Below, piece by piece: positions 36,401-46,744 of a stretch of 64,000 bases of DNA. Within the stretch, counting starts at the first letter, position 1. Each line of letters opens with the position of its first letter. The translations under genes and the position numbers were made by a program. The notes under the pieces were generated by a model. That model saw nothing but the letters and a program-made list of their open reading frames with translations. It had not been told where the DNA came from and made no database searches. Location of the stretch: NCBI GenBank assembly GCA_947095585.1, contig OX352761.1:92259833-92323832 (forward strand), in the 5' to 3' direction. Origin of the DNA: Nephrocerus scutellatus (lineage: Eukaryota; Arthropoda; Insecta; Diptera; Pipunculidae).

Positions 36401-39253
36401 CTTTAACAATATGGCCCTTCAAAACTATTAGTTCCAAATTTTTTTTTGTTTAATTGAGTTATTTAACTTGCATCAAGCTAAAAACCAACAAAACAATCCT
36501 AATTTTTTTTGGGACCAACAGACAAAAAATTTTTAAAATATTTATTTTGTGCACAAAAAACTCTAAAACCATTTAATGAAGTTGTTTTGCACTATTGTGT
36601 ATACTAATTATAACTATTTATATTTAGTAGTGATGGTCGGGGGCAATATACATTTAAAAAAAATACCCGATTTTATTGAAATTCTGGGCTAATCTACGGT
36701 ATAGCGACTAAGGGGTATGAGCTTTGAGACACCCCCCTTCTGAAAGCCCTTATTGAGCAGACCACGAAAACCGCCCTCTTGTTTGGGGGAGACGGCTTTA
36801 TGAGGTGGGAGCTTTCAAAGTATTGATTTTTTTTTTTTTGAAAAATTCGTTTTTATCAGTGGTTTGAAGGAGGTTTAGGGGTTAATTGGTATCATATGAA
36901 GGATAATAAAAATACCGTCCATTTAAAAAACAACGGGCCAATCAAACCTACTTCAAAATATTTATAGTCAAAAAACTGATTTTTCAACAGTGAGCGTGTT
37001 GAGTGTGGGCGGGGTCATGTTGACGTCAAATGAAAGCTGAAAGTTTTTCCCCCACAGCCATACTACTACATTTATGGACGTGTCCCAATTTTAATGGAAG
37101 GCTTACAAATGATTGAGTTTTTTCATAAAAAAAAACTAATGATGTGATTTCCCTCGCTCAATTGTTTCTTTTTAAATTCTCTATAATAACTTCGCGTGCA
37201 CGTGGCTGGCTGGTCAGATTTTCTGATCAATTTTTAGCCCACTTCCCATGGCCCGATTTTATTGAAATTTTGCACACATATACTTTCTATTAAAATTTGA
37301 GGCCCCTCGGACCTCGGGTTTGGGGGGCTCCCATACAAATATTTTACAAAATTTACCCGATTTTCTTTAAATTTTGTACACATGTGTGTCTTCGATGGAA
37401 AACACTTTTTATAAAAATTTGGAGCAATCGGCCTTTTGGGGACCCCAATATACAATTTTTAAATATCGCTATATCGCATCAGATCACGGCAAAGTCTGAG
37501 CTTCTGTGCTTTGTGAGCACACGTCATTTGGTGGATGATTTTGCCACAAGACGAGCACGCAGTGTGTGTGTGTGTGTGTGTATCCCCGATAAGAGAATTT
37601 ACAAGAAAAATTTTAATTATTATGGGTTGTTTTTTTATATCAATTAAATTAAATTTAGATAGGAATTTTTCCTTTAAAAAGCATTTTTGAAAATTATGGA
37701 CACTGTAAAATACAGTGCACTCAATTAATTTATATTAAGATAGGAGTTTTTCGTTTTTAAAAGCTTTTTGGAAAGCTGCATCTCATGGTATATCATGTAA
37801 TTATGTATGAAAAAACTCTATCATATGATATATGACTCAATTATTATATGAAATACCACATGAACCAAATACAACTTGATCAAACTTCCGTTCAAATTAG
37901 GCCACGCCCAAAAAAATAATACGACTGTCTAGAACTAGTTTTCACCTTTTATTTTATACTTATATTTAGGCCCGCCCACTTTTAAACACGCCCCTACTGA
38001 ACTTTAATGGTAAAGTCCGTTTTTGGCTCTAACTCTGTCGATGGGGGCTGGTTTGCACCGAATTTTTTTATAAGATGAAAGGTATTTTTATTACGTTTTA
38101 CATGATACCAATTAAACCCTTAACATTCATCAAACCACTGAGAAAAATTAATTTTTGAAAAAAAAACTCAAAACTTTGGAAGCTCCCTCCAACAGAAAGG
38201 GGGTGCCGCCCGCAAGTCCCGTTAAAATTTTTATGTAGTGGGGGGTGGGAGCGTGGCAATGGGCGTTAAAATTCCGTTAATCGCTATACCGGTATATTCG
38301 CCAAATTTTTTACACATGTTCTCTGATGACCCATATGGCACCCATATAAATGTTTTAAAATTAACCTGATTTTATTCAAACGTTGCACACATGTATCTCC
38401 GATTAGAGAATTTACATGAAAAATTTTAATTTTTTTGATCTGAATCAATTTAATGTTCTGAGATTATTTTTTGGTCCGAACATCTTACCATATTCTCTTT
38501 TTATGTTAAATATATCTTTATTTAGAACTAAGCCAACCGACACCAAATCGGAAAATTCGGATTTTTCTATAGAAAAATTGAAAGATGCTTCCCCGGAAAA
38601 ATGCTTAGAAAATTTAAATCAAAGGTTAAAGAATGTGGCACCGGAGCATAATAATCAATCAACGTTCGAAGAAACGCTGAATATGTACTCTGATTCCGAT
38701 ATTTACATTGCAAGAGTAAATGACCCATTCGGCCAATCCACAAAATGGGAATTAAGGTAATGTTGACGATCAAGCCGGAAATTTAAAATTTTTTGATAAT
38801 GATTTATTTTTGTCTAGAAATACAAGTACGAGCATTCGTGAGGATAGGTCGAAAAGAGCCGTCATAGAACTTTATTCAATGATCAAATGTTCGACACAAT
38901 GCGACCCCATCATATACAAAGGATATGGTTGTTATTGTGGCTTTTTAGGAGCCGGAGTACCAGTCAATGGAATCGATCGATGCTGTCGATTGCATGACAA
39001 ATGCTACGAGAAAAGTAATTGCCAATCATATCTGGAATACTTTGTGCCATACATTTGGAAATGCTATCGAGGGAGGCCTTTGTGTGCAATTGAACATGGC
39101 GAGTGGGGTGGACCACATTCTTGTGCAGCACGTCTATGCCACTGTGACTTACATTTATCGCGTTGCCTGCGTCGATTTAGTTGTCCTCAGCGAAGAGCTG
39201 TTTGCGCCACATCAGCTGCTAGGAAATTGCAAAATCTGTTGTTTATTCGGTAG
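30415..39253 (+). CDS. secreted phospholipase A2 precursor (3 exons)
   Basis: Predicted Ca2+-dependent secreted phospholipase A2, which hydrolyses the sn-2 ester of phospholipids outside the cell or in vesicles. Exons 30415-30947, 38526-38756 and 38818-39253 join in phase (GTAAGT donor, TTTAG acceptor; GTAATG donor, GTCTAG acceptor) to give 399 codons. The chosen ATG opens a signal peptide (MNFLTDKHVIVFCFIYAQ). A long, low-complexity, charged propeptide follows, then a furin-like RSKR at residues 265-268. The mature domain has the calcium loop YGCYCG, GIDRCC and the LHDKCY active site with His314 and Asp315, and CHCD supplies the distal Asp. Many Cys residues match a disulfide-rich fold. The 7.6-kb first intron is full of transposons. 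Start fragments of exon 1 are duplicated upstream at 12924 and 21917. The joining of exon 1 to exons 2-3 is inferred from phase and splice sites. Confidence 0.82.
30948..31945. other. phospholipase intron 1, left part: AT-rich with repeat debris
   Basis: No gene is seen. A short tandem direct repeat (CTAACCGGAATACATGTGT) occurs about three times at 31025-31100. A reversed fragment of the dispersed repeat family lies at about 31130-31330 (TATATGGGAGCCCCTC, TAGAAAGTGTTGTC). Confidence 0.5.
31946..32296 (-). pseudogene. Tc1/mariner-superfamily transposase N-terminal fragment
   Basis: A 116-codon frame starting MEFKRNTVIALYLVGKPQ reads as the paired helix-turn-helix DNA-binding domain of a Tc1/mariner transposase (FVYRTINRYNDTGSIAKR, ATSPDIIRKVKAKLARNPRR, LERMQHILIDHLELKVK). 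The DDE catalytic domain is missing. It lies inside phospholipase intron 1 in antisense. No flanking inverted repeats were identified. Confidence 0.7.
32300..33182. other. intron 1: non-coding, no gene seen
   Basis: AT-rich intronic sequence with short palindromes such as TTGGTTGCAAACCAA at about 32693. No coding region or complete repeat could be defined. Confidence 0.4.
33191..33868. mobile_element. non-autonomous hAT-type MITE with 8-bp duplication
   Basis: 678 bp flanked by a perfect 8-bp direct repeat GCTACAAC (33183-33190 and 33869-33876), the hAT target-site length. The ends are imperfect inverted repeats (TAGAGGTGAGACGAATAT and the complement of TTAACCCATGCCTA). The interior is AT-rich with repeated ATATTAGTATT-like motifs. 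No transposase is encoded. Confidence 0.8.
33880..34110 (+). pseudogene. mariner-like transposase fragment
   Basis: The + strand encodes pieces such as RNIAAVNKSVVEDPNLSIRR and RRSRELEFCPSTTWKIF. These match the helix-turn-helix part of the element at 50230-51360 (ENIAAVANSVGQNPSTSTRR). It ends in a 17-base A run at 34090. Only the DNA-binding region is left. Confidence 0.6.
34111..35880. other. intron 1: AT-rich spacer with a palindromic segment
   Basis: Mostly featureless. The stretch 34900-35115 is rich in near-palindromes (ATCGATATCGA-like, GGATTAATCC, and repeated GGATTTAT/ATAAATCC), suggesting a foldback-type repeat remnant. No coding region is supported. Confidence 0.4.
35881..36720. 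repeat. dispersed repeat fragments in intron 1
   Basis: The stretch GAACTAATTTTAACCTTTC to ATAAAATACCACATGACCC (35920-36090) resembles 37840-38160 (CTAGAACTAGTTTTCACC, AGGCCCGCCCACTTTTAAACA). A piece at 36230-36340 (AAACAATGTAAATAAAAAAT, TTCTCGCTTTTTGTGTTCG) matches the gag MITE family. Boundaries are not defined. Confidence 0.5.
37165..37640 (+). repeat. dispersed repeat family, copy 2 (with GT microsatellite)
   Basis: Same family and orientation as 4340-4880, with a 20-bp block missing near 37280 and a shorter (GT)n run at 37561-37580. It lies within phospholipase intron 1. Confidence 0.7.
37641..38525. repeat. intron 1 right end: more dispersed repeat fragments
   Basis: Contains AGGCCCGCCCACTTTTAAACA at about 37970 (a relative lies at 36190). 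A further fragment of the copy 1/2 repeat lies at 38330-38410 (TGATTTTATTCAAACG, ACACATGTATCTCCGATTAG). The last bases, TTATTTAG, form the exon 2 acceptor. Confidence 0.5.
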
Positions 39254-39375
39254 ACGAATTATATGCAGTTAGCAAATGTATTATTATATATAAAATTACA
39301 TTTATTTTTTATCTTTATATATATGTATATATTGTCTTTAAATAATATATCTTATATTGAGTAAATTTGTGATGA

Positions 39376-42375
39376 CTAGGGCAATCGCTGGCTTTTTCTT
39401 GAGCTTCCACGAACCTTTACCCCACTGGCATATGAAGATGATAAAGACAACGCCGATGATTTTTCCTTTTCTTTGTCAGCTTTTGATTCAGTAAGTATCA
39501 GATCTTTCATTTGGTTTAAGTCCTGCATTAGATCTCTTGCCATTTTAAAATAGGTTGTATTGCTCTTAAATACCATTATAGCATTTTGACACATTAACAG
39601 TACATCTCGTTGAAATTCGCCTACATTACGAATAGTACCAGACTCAATGTTCTTCTTAATTATTTGCAAATCCATTGGACGAAGACAGACCTTCTTGTAC
39701 TTAGGGACTTGTTCTTCGGTAAATGGTCGTAGAAAAATTGTTGCATTTCGGTTGACTAAAATAGTGTTGAAAAAATTCATGAGAGACTTTCTCCAAGCTT
39801 TAAAATCGCGATCATCGCTGGATGCCGGAGAATTGGGGATGCTATCAATAACAGGTGTGGAAGAATAAAGCCGACGTGATCGCACTGTAATCGAATGATC
39901 GCTTGCATCATCTTCAACCATTGGACTCTCAGAACGATCACGATCCCTTAACTTACGAATTGCAAGCGTTTGTTTTATTGTAGAAGAAGAAGACGATGAA
40001 GCCGGCGTTGATACCGGCTGAGATATTACTGCTTCTTCTCCAACTTTATTATTCTCTGATTCGTGCTTTTTAGTTTGAGTTGAGTGTTTCGATAACTCTT
40101 GCGTGGCGTAACTTTCATCTTTCTTAATTGAAATCGATCCGATGCTGCAACCTCCGTCTAATGTAGATGAATCCTCATCTGTGTCGGGCAGTGACACGGT
40201 CGTCGTTAGTGTAACCGGAGTATTTCTACCTGGTACAGGGCTCTTACGAATATTTAGTGTTGGATATTTCTGTTTTGTTTGTAGACCTTTATCTAAAACC
40301 AAAAAAATATTTTTAATTGAACGTTAAGAAATAAAGTTTTAAATATTACCCTTATCAGGTTTTTGAATGTTTTCAGTGCTTTGTATTGCTTTGGATGTTG
40401 GTTCCGGCTTTCCTTCATTGGATTCATCATCTGTTGGAATAATTATAATAACGTCAGAATTTTCGCTTATTGAAGATTTATGGGATGCAGTAGCATCTTT
40501 TGCGTTGGTTATTTCCGAAAGATCTTCGTCGTCGTCTTTTTGGGCATCATCATTATATACAGTTGGATCTTCAGTCGTGTGGCTCTTCTCTTCCAAATCG
40601 ATAGCATAATTTAGGGGAGAATTTTTTGAAGCATAGTCACTTTCTGTGGTTGTAGTGAATTCGTTCTCGATTTCTAAAACTTTTATAACGGGTGACAAAG
40701 ATTCTCGGTTAGCTTTTGCTTCATAAGTACTAAGAGCTACCAATGGAACATTATCGTTTGAATCATCGCTGGAAACATGTTCGATGCTCGTTTCTTCAGC
40801 AGCGGGATCCGACTTTTCTTGTTGGACAACTAAATCTTTAGTAGTTTGATGTTTTTTAATCGATGAATAAATTGTTTCTTCTTTTGTGTTATTCTTATCT
40901 TGAATTTTTTCTAAAGATGTTTGTTTAGCTTCTATTTTTATATTGGCTGTATTAGTTGACTGATTACTTGGTTGAAGGTTTTTTGATTCCTGATTGGAAA
41001 TCAAAATTCTTTCATTCTCACCTTCAGTTTTTTTTAATTTTTCTTCTAAATCGGCGACTTCGTGATCTTCCATTAGTGATTCGACATCCTTTAGAAAGGA
41101 TTCTTCTTCTAAAATTGCTGGGTTAAGAATTCCGGCAAACTCATCTATGTTGCCAATACTTTTGAAAACTTCCATTAGCTGCTGTTCTTCTTCTTTAGTA
41201 GGAGACTGATTACCATCATCGGCACCATATACTGCTTCTTCAAGATCTTCTTCAATATCCATTGGAACTTCTTCATTGTTCGAATCCATTACTTCCCTAT
41301 CTTCGAATTTCTCTTCTACGCTTGCCAACTTAGGTGAGCTAGACGAGGCTATACGCGTAGCACAGATACTCTGCTGTGGGGTTCCTTTATTTTTTTCTAG
41401 AAGCATAGAGAGCGTTGGTGCGGATTGCGAAGGGCTCCGCAAATTATGTTGAACTTGCTGTGATAATATTAACTCGTTGCTGTTTGTTGCTGCAGGTCCA
41501 CTTATTGGGCGCGTTAGTGCGTTAACTTGACTTTGGGGAAGCGTAGTTTTTAAGGTAAGCACCGGCTTATTTGGATCAATTGCTCCACCTGTAAGTAACG
41601 TAGTAATTGTAGGTGCAATGGACCGAACTGTACTGCTAGCACATGAAGATGAAATTGCAGTAGGAGACTTTAGCAACGAGGACAGAAGAGGAGACATTCC
41701 ATGCTGTTGTTGCTGAGGAAGTTTCACGCTATCATCCATTTCCGATTCTTCCTTCTTAACATTAGCTAACTGAGGCTTTTGTAAATAGATGCCAACTTGT
41801 CGCCACGTTCGTTGCAGTTCTTGTTTGAGCTCCGCTCGCTCACGCAACTGATTTTCTAACTTCATCTCCTCAATCCGCCGCATGTCATTTTCTTTTTCGA
41901 TTTCATTCCACATTTCAACAATCTGCAAATCACTTAAATTCCCGGCTTGAAACCTTTTAAGTTCTACCTGTATCTTAGCATACTCTTCTTGATCTTGACG
42001 CAATTCGTTTTTAAGTTCCTGAATGCGGTCTTCCGTTAATCGACGACAAATTAAATCTGTAGTTTCCGTAATAACATTGGTTGGAGAAATTTCATCATTA
42101 TTAGAGTAGCCGCTATCATTGTCGATATTTATGCGCCTTTTTCGCTTTGCTTCGGCGTTTTTCATAAGCTCTTCGTATTGGACAATGCAACATTTTTGAG
42201 AGAACCAATCAGGCGGACGATTTGATCCACAAAGAAGTTTCAATGAGCGACTCACAGATATCCAGTTCTGGTCGCCACTCAACGACACCGCAGACGCGAG
42301 ACAAAGTTGTTCCTTTTTTGACCATTTGTCCAATGCCATTGGATTTATCTGAAGTCTTTCTGACACAGACGACAT
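39376..42375 (-). CDS. Brd8: Brd8-like bromodomain protein (2 exons)
   Basis: Homologue of BRD8, a nuclear subunit of the Tip60/NuA4 histone acetyltransferase complex. Exon 1 (42375-40350) and exon 2 (40292-39376) are separated by a 57-bp GT-AG intron (phase 1), giving 980 codons. The N-terminus has a SANT-like stretch (LDKWSKKEQLCLASAVSLSG, NWISVSRSLKLL) and PPDWFSQKCCIVQYEELM, typical of BRD8. A basic patch KRKRR and a long charged coiled coil follow (about residues 110-200), then Ser/Glu-rich low-complexity sequence. A bromodomain lies near the C-terminus (roughly 840-945: FLRPFTEEQVPKYKKVCLRP, MDLQIIKKNIESGTIRNVGE). The position of the acetyl-lysine-binding Asn is not conserved (NAIMVF in place of NAxMYN). 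An AATAAA signal lies downstream on the - strand near 39309. It is convergent with the phospholipase gene. Confidence 0.9.
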
Positions 42376-42537
42376 ATTTAGCTCAATTTATTACACTTTA
42401 ACATCAATTATAAAATTATAATTTACTTACTAGCTTATGCACAAAAAAAAACAAACAACTTTAGTTTTGTTCAAACATTTTTTGCTGTAAACGTAATCAG
42501 CTCAATCTTATGTTAATTTTATTTTCCTAAAAACTTT

Positions 42538-42735
42538 GCCCCAGAGCGCGCTCGAGCGTAGATTTTTCAAAAGGGAAACTGAATACGAAAGGCGAGAATC
42601 TTTTGTTTACATGTGTTGTTGTTGTGTTATTATAAAGAGTGCTAAATCTTCCAAAAAACAGATCTGTTTTCGCTCTTCGGTAGAGTCGTTTTGAAGGGGA
42701 AACGAACAATTTGACAGCCAAAAAAACTCTGGGGC
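42538..42735 (-). mobile_element. MITE related to the gag insertion, just upstream of Brd8
   Basis: 198 bp bounded by the inverted ends GCCCCAGAG (42538-42546) and CTCTGGGGC (42727-42735). The interior, in opposite orientation, matches the gag MITE (CGAACAATTTGACAGCCAAA, GAATCTTTTGTTTACATG). It lies about 160 bp from the Brd8 start codon and could overlap the promoter. Confidence 0.7.
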
Positions 42736-42746
42736 AGAGGTCAGTA

Positions 42747-43217
42747 GACCTGTTCCCGTACTCAAAAAGCAGTTACAATTAAAATTAATTTTTACCACTT
42801 AATACTCAAAAGCGTTACCATACTGGAAAATGTAAAAAATGTAAAAGAAACCGGAAAATAGAGAGTACGTTCATTTCCCCTCAATGCGAATTTTGCTGTT
42901 TTTAATACAAAAATTTCTGTGTGTAACCTGTGAACATTCAGTCAAAAACGAATTTATTGACAACAAGTTTATGTGGCGTTCGTTTTTTCCTACAATTTCT
43001 TAAATCGTTGTTTTTTTTAATATCTGCAATATTTTTTTCACTTTTTCTACCAAAAGAAATAAAGTTTCGCGTAATGGAATTTGACAGTTTCTACCAAACC
43101 TACAATTTCGTGGTCTTATGGGTTCCCGTACTTTTTTGTGTGCTTGCTATCTCTGAGAGATTTTATGTCAGCTTACACTTTTGCTAAGTTTTACTACAAT
43201 AGTACGGGAACAGACCT
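42747..43217. mobile_element. MITE with AGTA target duplication
   Basis: 471 bp flanked by AGTA (42743-42746 and 43218-43221). The inverted ends share TGTTCCCGTACT (GACCTGTTCCCGTACTC and the complement of AGTACGGGAACAGACCT). An additional GTTCCCGTACTTTT occurs inside at about 43122. The AT-rich interior has an 85-codon frame that looks fortuitous. Confidence 0.7.
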
Positions 43218-43479
43218 AGTAACTTTCGTTCACTTTTATTAATATCTATTAGATTTTTTACATTAATTTACTACGTTTCCATAAATGAAAAATATAAATA
43301 ATATAATGTTTTACTCTGATCTGAGTTCGTCAAACGAAATGTAATCAGGTTGTAACTGAGTTGAAAATTTGACAAACTAAAGGCCAATGGGCTGCAGTGG
43401 GCTTATTCTCACGACAAAGCCGAACGACAAGCATATCATATCACACAATTTTTCTCAGTTGTCAAATTTCCGAACGGAA

Positions 43480-44745
43480 TGTCTCACTTCACTTCTTCTT
43501 CTTTCTTTCCTTTACTCCGCGGGGGAGCATAGGGCTTCTACAAACGCCCGTCAACGAACTCGATTTAACGCCTGAGGTTTCAAGAGACGCTTCCTCTTCT
43601 ATTGTCCTTTTCCATGTCTTGCTAGGACCAACTCGACGGCTTCCTTGTGGATTCCAGTCGAGCGCTAGTTTCGTAATGTCGTCCGCTGGCTTTCTCAAAG
43701 TGTGGCCAATCCAGCTCCATTTTCGTCGTCTGATGGTGAGCGCGATTGCTTCCTGCTGTGTTACTCTCCGCAAGTCTTGATTGGTGATAATGTCCGGCCA
43801 TCTTATTCTCAGTATCCTCCTTAAGCACTTGTTGACGAAAACTTGGAGGCGCGTCGCAATTGACTCTGTGACTTTCCACGTTTCGCAGCCATACAAGAGT
43901 ACTGAGAGAACGTTAGATCTGAAGATCATTAGCTTTAGATTCCGGGATATTTGCGAGGAGTTCCACATATTATTTAGCATACTATAGGAGTGTCGCGCCT
44001 TGTTTACACGAGAGCAAACATCCGAGTCAGCACCACAATTTTTTGACATCCAATAAAATTTTGCCTAAATAAAAAAACATATCGACTTCCTCTATCTGAT
44101 GTCCGTCAATCGAGAGATCACATGTTCCACTAGCGTTAACGCGAAGTAGTTTTGTTTTTGAGACGTTCATTTTTAAACCCACTTTGTTAGCGTGGAGTTC
44201 TAGTTAGTTTAATTTTCGCTCCATGTCACCTAGCGATTGTGATAGGAGACAGATATCATCGGCATAGTCTAGGTCTTCCAGGCGTTGAAAAACATTCCAT
44301 GGCAAACCCGATGGAGTACGGGTTACTATTTTCATCACCCAGTCGATAACAATTGTGAAAAGCAGTGGTGAGAGGGTGCAGCCTTGCTTGACTCCCGAGT
44401 AGATGTTGAAAGGTGAGCCAATATAATCGTTATGAATGACGCGGCATGTTGAGTCGCGGTACAGCTCCTTAATGATGTTGATGATTTTTTCCGGAACACC
44501 ATAACTAGACAAAATCTGCCACATCATGTTTCGGCCTACGCTATCAAAAGCGCGTTTAAAATCTACAAAACCCATATACAGAGGAGAGCGATACTCAACT
44601 GATTGCTCAATGATTATACGCAGGGTGTTAATTTGATCTGTACAAAAACGGTTTGGGCGAAATCCTGCTTGTTCGTTTCTCAAGATTGGCTCTAACGCAT
44701 TCTGTAAGCGCCTAGCTATTATAGAGTAGATCACTTTGTTTATGT
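43480..44745 (-). pseudogene. RTE-like non-LTR retrotransposon, 3' part
   Basis: The - strand encodes reverse-transcriptase blocks at 44734-44204: LRNEQAGFRPNRFCTDQINT, LYMGFVDFKRAFDSVGR, GVKQGCTLSPLLFTIVIDW and the catalytic DLDYADDICLLS. After a stop and frame changes it continues at 44049-43489 with VLLYGCETWKVTESIATRLQ, NKCLRRILRIRWPDIITNQD and RRKWSWIGHTLRKPADDI, a C-terminal domain typical of RTE-type elements. A GAAGAAGAAG-like tail lies near 43490. The 5' half (endonuclease) is missing. Dead copy. Confidence 0.75.
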
Positions 44746-45023
44746 TTTAACGACGATGGAATAGATTCAGATTCCCAGATATCTTGATATATCTCATGCA
44801 ATGTTCGCGTAGTTAACTCCTCCAAGCCGACGTTGAGTTAACTCACTACACTTACACCTTGCTTAATCACACGTAAGTTAACGAACATTTGACGAAACCG
44901 ACCAAAATCTCATTTTGGTCACAGCATAAGAATTGCCTGTAATGAATCGTTCACATCAGATAAACTAATCCAACTCAAGTCCATTATAGTAGGCCTTTGC
45001 GGTCCAAGGCCTTGCTTCTCGCA
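44746..45023. other. intergenic, no gene seen
   Basis: Non-coding sequence between the RTE fragment and the SINE. No repeat ends recognised. Confidence 0.4.
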
Positions 45024-45255
45024 ACCATTTGTGTTGAGCATGTATATTTTTGCACACAAAATGGAGGGGACCTACAACTTAATGCGAACGGCGAATTGAG
45101 AAGTATTCCGTGACAAGTTATTACTCTCGGAACGTTTGTCACCCATTCGCGAGAGGGCGGACACCGTCAAAAATACTTTTGGTGTTACTGGGATTCGAAC
45201 CACGAACCCACTGCTCAGAAGTCCATTCTCTTATCCAGTGAGCCACGGCGCCCAC
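45024..45255 (-). repeat. tRNA-derived SINE, copy 1
   Basis: On the - strand the element starts with a tRNA-like head from about 45253 (GGGCGCCGTGGCTCACTGG, A-box-like) and a perfect B box GGTTCGAATCC near 45190. A non-tRNA body follows (CACCAAAAGTATTTTTGACG, GGTGTCCGCCCTCTCGCGAA) and ends near ACACAAATGGT. A second copy at 63587-63812 shares head and body. The two boxes are internal RNA polymerase III promoters. The parent tRNA is not settled. Confidence 0.75.
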
Positions 45256-45649
45256 AGTTGGCCTTTTACTTTATAGAAAAATCGCCATTTGCAATTTCAA
45301 CCCTACTCCACCCAGGTATTTTCTTTCAGTTCAAACTGATTTTAATGTAAACACAACTCAAGCGTGTTTCCAAAAACGTAATAAATTTCAACTTAGTATT
45401 ATTATGTAATACACTATAAATCGGACACACTACCATATAAATATATTTTATATGGTATTTGTCCATAATTTTCAAAAAACCTTTTAAAAGGAAACCCATA
45501 AAAAATCCTCTCTTCTAAAAGGGGCGTCACCAACAAACGAGATTTCGGTTTTCAAGGTATGCTCAATGAGGGCTTTCCGAAAGCTCTAACCGATTAAAAG
45601 CTTTAATGCACTTTGTTGTATAACACCTGTTTTACTTTATTTTACATAT
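45256..45649. other. intergenic, no gene seen
   Basis: AT-rich spacer; no convincing coding or repeat structure. Confidence 0.4.
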
Positions 45650-45935
45650 GCTATATTGCTTTCAACAAAAAAATAAAAATTACAATAACAAACACATTGG
45701 ATAGACCAGAAAGTGGTTAAGCGTTAACCAAAAAAAAATTTTTGGTTAAGAATATTTAACCAAATTTTTATTTATAATTCTCACCACCAGAGTCGACTTT
45801 TAAAAATTATATATGGATAAGTTGCCAAACACATGAAACTAAAAATTTACCAAAATTTGGTTAGTTTTTGCTGTTGCTTTAATCAGCCGTTAACCACAAA
45901 AAATACCTAACTCATTTTGTTGAAAGCAATATAGC
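45650..45935. mobile_element. MITE with 21-bp inverted ends
   Basis: 286 bp bounded by the perfect inverted repeats GCTATATTGCTTTCAACAAAA (the final base counts as the 21st) at 45650-45670 and 45915-45935. Internal TTAACCAAA-like motifs occur on both strands. No target duplication was recognised and nothing is coded. Confidence 0.7.
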
Positions 45936-46744
45936 AATAGTAAACGAAGAAGTAATCATGAAAATTTACGAACTGAGTATTTTTGCAAATCCGCCGCAGA
46001 TAATTTCCGCCTCTCAATCCGCTGCAGATCATTTTCGCCTCTCCTGAGTCAGAAAAAGCGGAAAAGAAAAAATCTCTGTCTGTCTGCCTGTAACCAATCC
46101 ACTGCCCAGACGGCTGAATTGATGGGAATGAAATTTCATATTTAAGCTTTTTACATGAATTGGGATGTCTCAGTTTATTTTGCGGATATTGGCCAACCGG
46201 AAATGGCAGTTTAATTCGACTGTTTTTGAGTTTTTGCAAATATCTCAAAAAGTATTGCACTTATGAGGAATCTGTTAGGTGTAAAAAAAATTAAAAAATA
46301 AAAAATTAAAAACAAAAATGTGTTTTTAATAACTAAAAATCTCGCATTTGTTCCACAGGAAGATCCATCTGGTTATTTCCTTTTTTTTTAACTTTACAAA
46401 AAATAAAAGAAACTAGAGTTTTTAATTCTACTCTCCTTTTACAATCGCCAATAAGCCTAAGTAATTGAATCTGTTTTTTGACGTCTGCTCGTTTGACTTT
46501 TGGAACGATAAAACCCTCAATGCACATAGCCAAACCAATTATCTGTTTTTCGCATTTGTGTACTGAATTTACTGTCATGTTGTTTTTACTTGTTTCTGTT
46601 AATTATTAATTAATTATTATAAGCCGTTTGTAATTCTATAATTTTATTTTGGTAAAAATTATAATAAATTCCAATCATTCCTTTAAAAAGTGAACTAGTG
46701 TATGTCGTTCGTTTGGACTGAATTAACTAAATACTTTGGGTCTA
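45936..46744. other. intergenic, no gene seen
   Basis: Contains a CTGTCTGTCTGCCTG run near 46077. Short frames on the - strand at 46333-46578 and 45907-46260 show no recognisable domain. Treated as non-coding. Confidence 0.4.

Noticed and set aside
42930..43187. 85-codon hydrophobic + strand frame
   Set aside because: Lies wholly inside the AGTA-flanked MITE; phenylalanine-rich from T runs.
45180..45255. Functional tRNA gene
   Set aside because: A and B boxes are present, but the second copy shares a long non-tRNA body and the acceptor stem does not pair well, so a SINE is the better reading.
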